Shown here: positions 56,829 to 64,000 of the stretch, piece after piece
Numbering within the stretch: position 1 is the stretch's first letter
Layout of the letters: the number at the start of each line of letters is the position of its first letter
Assembly (NCBI GenBank): GCA_036346225.1
Contig: JARFIW010001104.1
Location: 6,598,001-6,662,000 of the forward strand
Length of the DNA: 64,000 bases
Reading direction: 5' to 3'
Source: Platerodrilus igneus
Lineage: Eukaryota; Arthropoda; Insecta; Coleoptera; Lycidae
Made by a program: the position numbers and the translations under genes
Notes under the pieces: generated by a model
Told to the model about the DNA's origin: nothing
The model's database searches: none
The model's input: only the letters and a program-made list of their open reading frames with translations

Positions 56829-57988
56829 CTACCCTTTCCTAAAACAAAAATTTTTTTTAAGGAATAAACTTCAAATATAACAAATACAAAAAATTTTTAT
56901 CTTAATAATACTAGCCTTTTCTACTTTCCTAACTAACTATGCAATTTTATAAATTTATTCAAATGGGGGAGACAAATAATTACAAATGCGAGTGTGTTGG
57001 TAACTACGTGTACCTGACGTCCATTGGTAGACAAAATCGGGGAGTCACAATCGGTATTAATCAAAATTGGGAGGGTCAAATTAGAAAGTCAAACACTCCA
57101 CGGGACAAAAGATTAAATTCACAATGATTTTTTTTAACCTGGGGTCCTTATTCTAACAAGGCTAATATTTATTACCTATAACCAAACATTTACAATTTAT
57201 TTCTAATTCCAAAAAACTTCACTTCCAGGAGCTCAATTAGCTCTATCTACAAAAAAAGGAATGCTTCCTCATCAAAACAGCATAACTATCCAAAGTATCA
57301 TCACTATAAGGTGACAATCAAAAGGAAGACCTTACTAATAGGTCTAAATTTAAAACACTATTATCACAAAGTGATAATCAAAACAAAAGTGACCTAACCA
57401 AAAGGTTACTTATCAAATCCAAATACAAAGTATTATCACTTTATTACAAAGAGATAATCAAAACGAAGGTAACCTAACCATAAGGTTACTTAACAAATTC
57501 AAATACAAAATCGAACCAGTTAGGCTGTAATATCCTACACCCTACTGAATATCCTATCACTAAGTTCCAACAAACAACAGATCTCATTAGTGATGGACCA
57601 AATGGTGAGACTCACCAAAGCCAACCTTGACCTTATCAAACCAAAGAATTTCGAACGGTAAAAAAACAAGGAAAGAATAATCTAATATTCTCTTACCTAG
57701 ATATGTAGAAATCAGGACCAACAATCAAATAGCCCACTTACTTCTACATTGTACAAGATATCTGTTAAAGACATCTTCTAAACACATCTCTGAGTAACGC
57801 GCGAGCAAAATGACATGCACACCAAGGCACACCTCAAACTACAAAATCTACAAAATCTCAAATTCACCACTTATTTATTCTCAAACAAAATACTAAAATT
57901 AGTGAAACGACACTAAATCAAAAATCTGGACAAAACAAAGCAAACCACTACTGCATTACTTAACATCAAAGAGATGACCGGACCGGAA
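56829..57988 (-). repeat. Gypsy 3' internal non-coding region with tandem repeats
   Basis: No coding frame on the minus strand. About three tandem units of 70-90 bp at 57295-57515 share GTGATAATCAAAAC ... GACCTAACC ... AGGTTACTTA. Confidence 0.55.
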
Positions 57989-58860
57989 CTAATCGTCAGG
58001 ATCATCATTTTCCTTTGGATACGACGCTTCAACTGGTTTCAAGTCCTTTACGTGCCATTTCCCTGCTCTTGTCCCATCTTCGTTCTCTAACTCATACACT
58101 AAATTGGAATGTTTTTTTCGAACTTTACTCATAACGAACTTTGGAGCTAACTTAGCGGAAAACTTATCACTAGCACTCGAGAGGACCTTATTAGCTCTCC
58201 AAACACACTCTCCGAGTCGGAATGAAATGTCTCTTCTCCTAAGATTGTAGCGTTTACTCGAACGTTGATAAGCTACATGCAAATTTTCACGGACATTTCC
58301 AAAAATATCAAACAAAGGTTGACGATCCAAAACATAAGAAGGTCTACTACGGAACCAACATTCCAGGTATAAAATTATCATTATAAGCTTTTCCACTTAA
58401 AGGTACCTACGCCAAAACTAAAAAATTTGGAATAGTTGGTGGACTCATGTTTTGCTGAGTTGATTGCGTATTGATCTTTGATATCTCAATATCCCATGTA
58501 TCATGTTCTTCTACGTATGAACGGATTGCTGTACCAACTGTCTTATTGATTCTTCCACAAATTCATTGGGACATAATCAGCATTATACCAAATCTTTCGA
58601 ATTTCGTACCTTCACACAAAGCTTTAAAAATACGTCCAATTAATTGTGACCATTATCACAAATAACAAACTGTGGTACTCGTAGACAAGAAATACTTTTT
58701 CTTCCAAAATTTTCGATCAAATGTGCCGTGCACTAGCAAAGGTTGCAAAAGTATTCGACCAAACCAAAACTAACCATTTATGTCCCGTTGGAACAGGAAC
58801 GACCACAAATAACAAGTTTGACGTTCAACTTTCCCTTTCCAATCAAACTTATTAATGGAA
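57989..58860 (-). pseudogene. Gypsy integrase remnant
   Basis: The core is scattered over frames: VPQFVICDNG near 58680 (second catalytic Asp) and an IRSYVEEHDTWD segment near 58530, following the expected Glu region. The C-terminal domain (58396-57989, 135 codons) is open with RRDISFRLGECVW and KWHVKDLKP. The zinc-binding N-terminus and first Asp are badly decayed. Not functional. Confidence 0.7.
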
Positions 58861-60600
58861 TTTAACCAAATATATCCTACAAATTAGTACGTAAAATATT
58901 TTGCAATATATATATTATATATAGAATAATTTTAGAACCAAAATGTCTTGGGGTCATAACTGATTTTACATTAAGCTGAATTTTGGCACAAGTACTTCAC
59001 TTAAACATTGCAATCGAATAGGAAGTTAAACTTAAATAAACCCATCTCCACTTTCCATTTGATATTGGACAAAAAATTTTCTTTTAAGATCATACCACAA
59101 TTACGCATCAAGTTTTCCATAAATTAATTCTGATTTTAATATCACATAACAATCTGGGACTATTAAACTTCTTTTATCAACAAATAAATAATTATATTTA
59201 ATATATATATTTAGTGGATTTTGTTAGCATTATTATGCATTATATTGTTTTTATTAAATAAATAGATATTAATGAACAATCTTCATAGGAGAAAATCGTT
59301 ACACTGCCTCTTTCTAAGAGAAAAATTCGAAAATATTTCAGAATAAGTGGAAAATTTTTTTTTAGTAGGTTTACTTTACAATTTATTATTATTTTTACAT
59401 ACCAAAACAAAAATAACTTCTGAATCAACTAAGATACTGCATGCTTAAACAGTGACCAGTAACTACGCGTCTACACCAGGGGACAATTCGAAGTCAAATC
59501 GGTAGTTTCTTGTAACAAATTCGGGTTAATTTATCACTCATTTTAACCAAAACTTAAGAACAAAATAATCTGTCTTAAATTCACCAATAAAACTTAATTA
59601 TCATGACAAACATACTTTTACTTTTACTGAGCATTAATTTACATACTTAAAAAAAAAAGTGACTCCCACACCAGTTGGGATCCATAACAACAATTTCAAA
59701 ATGAAAATGTCTCGAAATCATGAATGTTTAACCAATCTACCGCATGGATATGCTAACAAAGATGTAGAAATATCTCTACTATGAAGAGACAAGTAAAACG
59801 TCACCACGTCTTACTCCTCAAAAATTTTACTCACGCATGAATGAACAAAATAGAACATTGCTAATGAACTTACACAATAGTTCATAATAAACATAACTAT
59901 TTTAGTAACTAATATTGCGTCTCTATAACCAATGATCTAACTTGGACATAAAGCTATCTAATCTTCCAATATGAATCTCAAGAACACAATGTCTATTCAA
60001 CTGTCCTCTAATGACTACAAATTCTTTCCAAAACATTTGATCTCTACAGAAATTTTGAAACATTTTGACTAATATAACACTTATCCAACTCATTAACCAA
60101 ACTAATACGAATTAAATGAAACAAGTGAATTATTTTATACCTAATACCATAGATTAATATGACCATACATACATAAATCCAAAAGAAATTATCAACTAAA
60201 TATATACAAAATTTACCAAAATTCATCGCCAAAGTATAAACAAACATCCCTTACTGACATTTGACCTTATGGTAACATGCAACTTATAACATCTCAACTA
60301 AACAAATAATTTGCAACCAACAATTTCAGCTCAGACTAATATTAACCTTACTGCACTACAAAATTTCTTTATCCTTTTCTACTTCATATCCAACATCTAA
60401 ATTTTAGATTACCAAACAGTATTCCCATACAATAAATAAATTCTTTACCAAAAGATAAGACAGAAATAATTTCTACTATTAACCATTAAACATTTCAACA
60501 TTACTAATTAATGTTCAGAAACTATCACCTTTCTCAATATCATTACTGAACTCTGAATAAGGGGGGGGTCATGACATGATTTAATGACATCTATACGCTG
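58861..60600 (-). repeat. Duplicated, more decayed gypsy block
   Basis: 58915-59180 is a diverged copy of 60560-60850 (the end of RNase H; shared ATTTTGGCAC, AAATAAACCCATCT, CAATCTGGGACTAT). 59183-59303 is the start of an LTR of the family seen at 51524, followed by a polypurine tract at 59304-59315. 59316-60560 loosely resembles 56829-57990. So the 3' part of an older relative is embedded in this element. Confidence 0.5.
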
Positions 60601-60666
60601 AGATTTTGGCACTAAGTACTTCCACTCTACAACATTCGCCGAATGCGGTAATAGGAAGGTATAAAC

Positions 60667-61468
60667 TTAAAATAAACCCATCTTCCACTTTCCATTGTGG
60701 GTAGCTTCTGGGGACAACAAAATTTTCTTTCTCAAAGATTCATACCACAAGTCTACGCCATCAAGTTTAATCTCTACTAAATTAACTTCTGGATTTTCTA
60801 AAGGAACACCACGACTAAGACAATCTGGGACTATATTAAACTTTCCTTTCCTATGCACCAAATCAAATGAATGTTATCTTAATCGAACAGACCATCTGGC
60901 GAGTTTTCCAGTTGGATTCTGAAGATTACTCAACCAAAGTAACGAAAAATGATCGGTGACAACTGTGAAGCGAACTCCTTCTACCCACGGACGAAATTTC
61001 TCAATTGCAAAAATAACTGCTAAACCCTCTCTCTCTGTGGTGGAATAATTGCGCTCGGTACGGCTCAGGGTTTTACTTGCGTACGAAATTACACGCTCTT
61101 CTCCTTTTACATTTTGAATCAACACAGCTCCTAACCCAGTGTTGCTTGCGTCACACTCAACAATAAAGGGTGCCGAGTAGTCTGGCTGCGAAAGAAGAGG
61201 TGCAGAAACTAATGCTTGCTTGATCAGCACAAATGAATTTTCTGCTTCCGCACTCCAGTTTACAGTTTGACCTTTTTTTCTTACTCTTAATGAGGTCATT
61301 AATAGGCGAAACTAAAGACGAAAAATTCTTTATAAAGCGACGGTACCAGCTGCACATTCCTATAAACCTTTTAATCTCCGTTGTGGTTTTCGGACGAGGA
61401 AAGTTAACCATTGCCGACACCTTATCGGGATCTGTACGAAGTGAGTTAGAACCTACTATATAACCCAA
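60667..61468 (-). pseudogene. Gypsy RT connection and RNase H
   Basis: The 61468-61157 piece holds the RT thumb block FIGMCSWYRRFIKNFSSLV. The 61299-60874 piece holds RNase H, with FIVECDASN (Asp), TTERE (Glu) and VTDHFSL (Asp), so the acidic triad is visible. The last piece, 60861-60667, has HRKGKFNIVPDCLSR, its usual end. Pieces are joined by frameshifts near 61270 and 60870. Confidence 0.85.
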
Positions 61469-61484
61469 AAATTTAAGTGTCTTT

Positions 61485-62033
61485 TTAAAAAAATTCGCAT
61501 TTACTTATGTTTATAGTAAGGTTAGCTTCTTTTAGACGTTGCTTAACCTCTACCAATAACTTTAGGTGTTCTTCAAAAGATGACGAACATAATATTATGT
61601 CGTCCAAATAGCAAAATACATGGGGTTCAAAACGTGGACCAAAAATCGCATCTACTAAACGCTGTTGTGTCTGCGCAGCATTCTTCAACCCAAATGGCAT
61701 GCATGTAAATCTAAATTGTCCTCGTAAAATAACACTGAAGGCAGTCTTATCTTTAGACGACTCACAAAGGGGGATTTGCCAAAACGATTTTCTCAAATCC
61801 AGAGACGAAATGTAGTTCGCACCTCTCAACATATTGAGAATTCTATCTACGTTCGCAAGGGGGTACGAATCATGAACAGTTAAGTCGTTCAGGGTTCTAC
61901 CATCGAAACGGAAACGATATTCTCCATCTGCTTTCTTAACCAACAAAACTGGAGAGGACCACGGACTAGTACACGGTTCTATAACTTTAAGTCTAAGCAT
62001 GTCGTCCAACTCCTCATTCAATATCTTACCCAA
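61485..62033 (-). pseudogene. Gypsy reverse transcriptase
   Basis: 182 open codons: SPWSSPVLLVKKADG, the ISSLDLRKSFWQIPL block with the first catalytic Asp, FTCMPFGLKNAAQTQQRLVD, and the catalytic box CYLDDIIL (YLDD). The palm is intact. One change from the norm is RFRFDGRTLN in place of the usual RFCVDYRKLN. It is separated from protease and RNase H by frame breaks. Confidence 0.9.
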
Positions 62034-62976
62034 TATGGTGACATGACATATGGTTTCTTGTGGAAGGGTTTGGCATTGCCTGTGTCTATGTCCATTTCGA
62101 TTAGGTGAGTTCGTCCTAATCTATCGTCGCTGCTAATCTCACTAAATGAATTTATTAACTCTTGTGCTTGCACATTGAGCATCTGAAAGGTCATGTAAAC
62201 CAAATAAAGAATCTTCAGTGTTCAAAGGGATGGAAGACGAACCTATATACCCAATGTCGTTCCCAATGTTACTTTGGATAAACCAATTATTACTTCTAAA
62301 GTCAGCAACTACACCAAATAATTTTGCAAAGTCACTACCGAAGATAAATGTATGCGGTAGGGACGGAACCACTAATGCATTAAGGATGCGGCAGTCATTA
62401 CCTATACAAATTGGCAAATCTACTGAGCCTACAACAGACTTTATTGAACCATCAGCTGTAGTGATACCTGTTTTGCTGAACTAAAAATTTTCAAGTCTAA
62501 TTTTCTAACAATTGAAAGGGCTAAAGATCCTACCACTGAGGTAGTGCATCCCGAATCTAGAAGACCGGTAATGTCTCTATCCATTAATTTCACCATAATG
62601 TAAGGTCGATTATCACACTGCTTCTCAATGAACAAAGTATTATTCTTAGGTTTCGGAGAGTCCTGACAAAAATTTTTAACAACTGTAAGCCATCTTGACC
62701 ACTCGTCTTTACAAAAGTATTTTTCTTGTTTACAAATCATAACCATGGCCTTATTACGCGGAACAGGATGCCGACCACTATGCGCCTGCCGCCTTACTGG
62801 TTTTTTGAACATTGTGGACATGACGTAGCCTTAACGCCTTTTCGACCACATCCAAAACAAAAAATCTTTTTAGTTGCTCTACAATCTCTGAACCAATGTC
62901 CACTACGGGAGCAATTCCAACAAACGAAATTATTTCTCTTATCGGGACTAAAGGAATTACAAACTGAGGACTCCAA
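62018..62976 (-). pseudogene. Gypsy zinc knuckles and aspartic protease
   Basis: A CCHC knuckle CWNCSRSGHWFRDC and a second Cys cluster (CFGCGRKGVKATSCPQC) at 62976-62794 form the nucleocapsid part. The protease active site LLDSGCTTSVVG is at about 62570, with a later hydrophobic-Gly block (HTFIFGSDFAKLFGV) in 62417-62142. Frame breaks occur near 62800, 62450 and 62150. Confidence 0.85.
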
Positions 62977-62996
62977 AGAGCTCTTATTCGCTACTG

Positions 62997-64000
62997 TTAC
63001 TTGGGATTAACTAATTTATTCTGAAACACCCTACTCTTAACAGCACAAACTTTTTCATTCAACCCAGGAGGTTTGTTCTCAAATTGATGCTTAGAGGGGT
63101 TGCAAATCTTGTTAGGTTTACTAGAAGATGCTGAAACCAAGTTTAGTTTCATCAAAGAAGCTTCTTCTAACCTTTTACACAAATTTACTAAGGTAGACAA
63201 ATCTTGAATGTCCGACAATGCAAGTGCTGAAATATATTCAGGAACCAAATTTCTTCTTATCATCTTAACTTTAGTAACTTCTGCTGGTTCGTTGGTCAGT
63301 CTACTAAACAAGGTTTGCATATGCGCGACAAATAAAATAATCCTTTCGTCTTTACCTTGACGACGATTTCTGATCTTTTCCCAAATGTCATCATCTGAAG
63401 AACCAGGTAGAAATCTTCCTTAAACGTTCTAACAAGGAGTTCCAGTCTCTCAATAAACTTTTCACTGTTCTAAACCAAACTAAAGCGTCACCCACAAAAG
63501 TTCACATGCTGATCCAAATAAATCAGCTTCGGATACCTTACGAGATTGTGCTAAATCACTAACTCTATCTAAAATGAATATAGTTGTTTGGGATCACCTG
63601 AGAATTTTACAGGCCATGAACCTATAGGTACGGAAGGCGTTACATACGAAGTCGAATGAATAGGTGCACTAGCAACTGAAGGAGATACTACAACGGACCG
63701 ATCCAAATAGGTGGACTCTGTACTTTTATTGATTTTATCGTATAAGTCAGCTTCAAGGGTTAATATCGTTGCTACTGTCTCATTTCTGAACTTAATTGCT
63801 TCCTCGGAATTTACTGAAGGGATTTTCATGCGCTTAACTCGCCCCGAAAGGTGGTTTAACCTTGAACAAGCTCTCCTAAAAATTGAGTCTGATGAGTCAC
63901 CTTCAAATTCGGACACAACATTACGAACTGACTCGACTGAAACTGAAATTTCTTTACTTTCCGTTGCAAAGTCTACTTCATAACACGAAAGATCAATCAA
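62997..64000 (-). pseudogene. Gypsy gag, runs off the right edge
   Basis: The 64000-63569 piece has a PVKFSGDPKQLYSF end, a standard start of gypsy-type gag capsid domains, preceded by a coiled, Ser-rich section. 63320-62997 covers the end of the capsid (MQTLFSRLTNEPAEVTKVK, IRRNLVPEYISALAL). In between (63321-63568) the frame is broken. No zinc knuckle lies within this part because it follows in the next piece. Confidence 0.75.

Larger units (their letters stand above)
55056..64000 (-). mobile_element. Ty3/gypsy LTR retrotransposon (minus strand), partial
   Basis: 3' LTR, polypurine tract, integrase remnant, RNase H, RT, protease, zinc knuckles and gag follow right to left order of a minus-strand gypsy element; the 5' LTR lies beyond the window. 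It is inserted in the 3' LTR of the errantivirus-type element. The interval 58900-60600 contains an extra, more decayed block. Confidence 0.85.

Overview
The window is A+T-rich eukaryotic DNA, almost certainly from an insect. It has no bacterial-style operons. It is dense in insect-type transposable elements (a Polinton with a phospholipase-domain protein, BED-finger hAT elements, a Penelope-like element, an errantivirus-type LTR element, Ty3/gypsy elements, LINE tails and a tRNA-derived SINE). I cannot name the species; a hemipteran-like genome is only a guess. There is no complete host gene. Two short minus-strand stretches, 25311-25446 and 16653-16726, look like host coding exons with proper splice signals, so much of the left half may be intron of a gene read right to left.

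Left part (1-27 kb): a LINE reverse-transcriptase fragment with its catalytic block missing (12-1000); LTR-like debris (2.9-3.8 kb); a decayed LINE endonuclease (4.4-5.7 kb); a tRNA-derived SINE (5.74-6.05 kb); a gypsy protease/RT fragment (6.1-7.4 kb); long gene-free A+T-rich stretches with (TA)n tracts; a large unexplained inverted repeat (14651-16395); a decayed hAT (18.27-20.2 kb); a Penelope-like element with inverted terminal repeats (20448-22486); and a foldback of about 1.4 kb enclosing about 115 copies of the hexamer TATAAC (22555-23980).

Centre (27080-45697): an 18.6-kb Polinton/Maverick (adintovirus-like endogenous DNA virus) flanked by an exact 6-bp target-site duplication AAGATC. 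Its terminal inverted repeats are identical over the outer 100 bp or so by eye. Left to right it carries a terminal ORF, integrase with a C-terminal chromodomain, an unknown protein, a domain-of-unknown-function protein, a packaging ATPase, a phospholipase-A2-type virion protein, an adenain-like protease, a penton-like protein, a 50-residue protein, a hexon-like major capsid protein, protein-primed DNA polymerase B, an apparently spliced small gene and a possible OB-fold protein. The ATPase, phospholipase protein, penton and small ORFs are open. Integrase, polymerase, the DUF gene and hexon are broken by frameshifts or stops. A hAT element (29328-33366, TSD ATCTAATC) sits exactly between two Polinton genes, and a solo LTR (31363-32688, TSD AAGT) sits inside that hAT, giving three nested layers.

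Right part (46-64 kb): LINE 3' tails in tandem, the last cut by an errantivirus-type element (5' LTR 47396-47948). This element keeps gag and env but has lost nearly all of pol. Its env is split by a solo LTR (51524-53486, TSD AATT). Its 3' LTR is truncated at 55055 by a minus-strand Ty3/gypsy element whose LTR (55056-56828), polypurine tract, integrase remnant, RNase H, RT, protease, zinc knuckles and gag run off the right edge. The integrase side of that element is a mosaic of duplicated, more decayed pieces.
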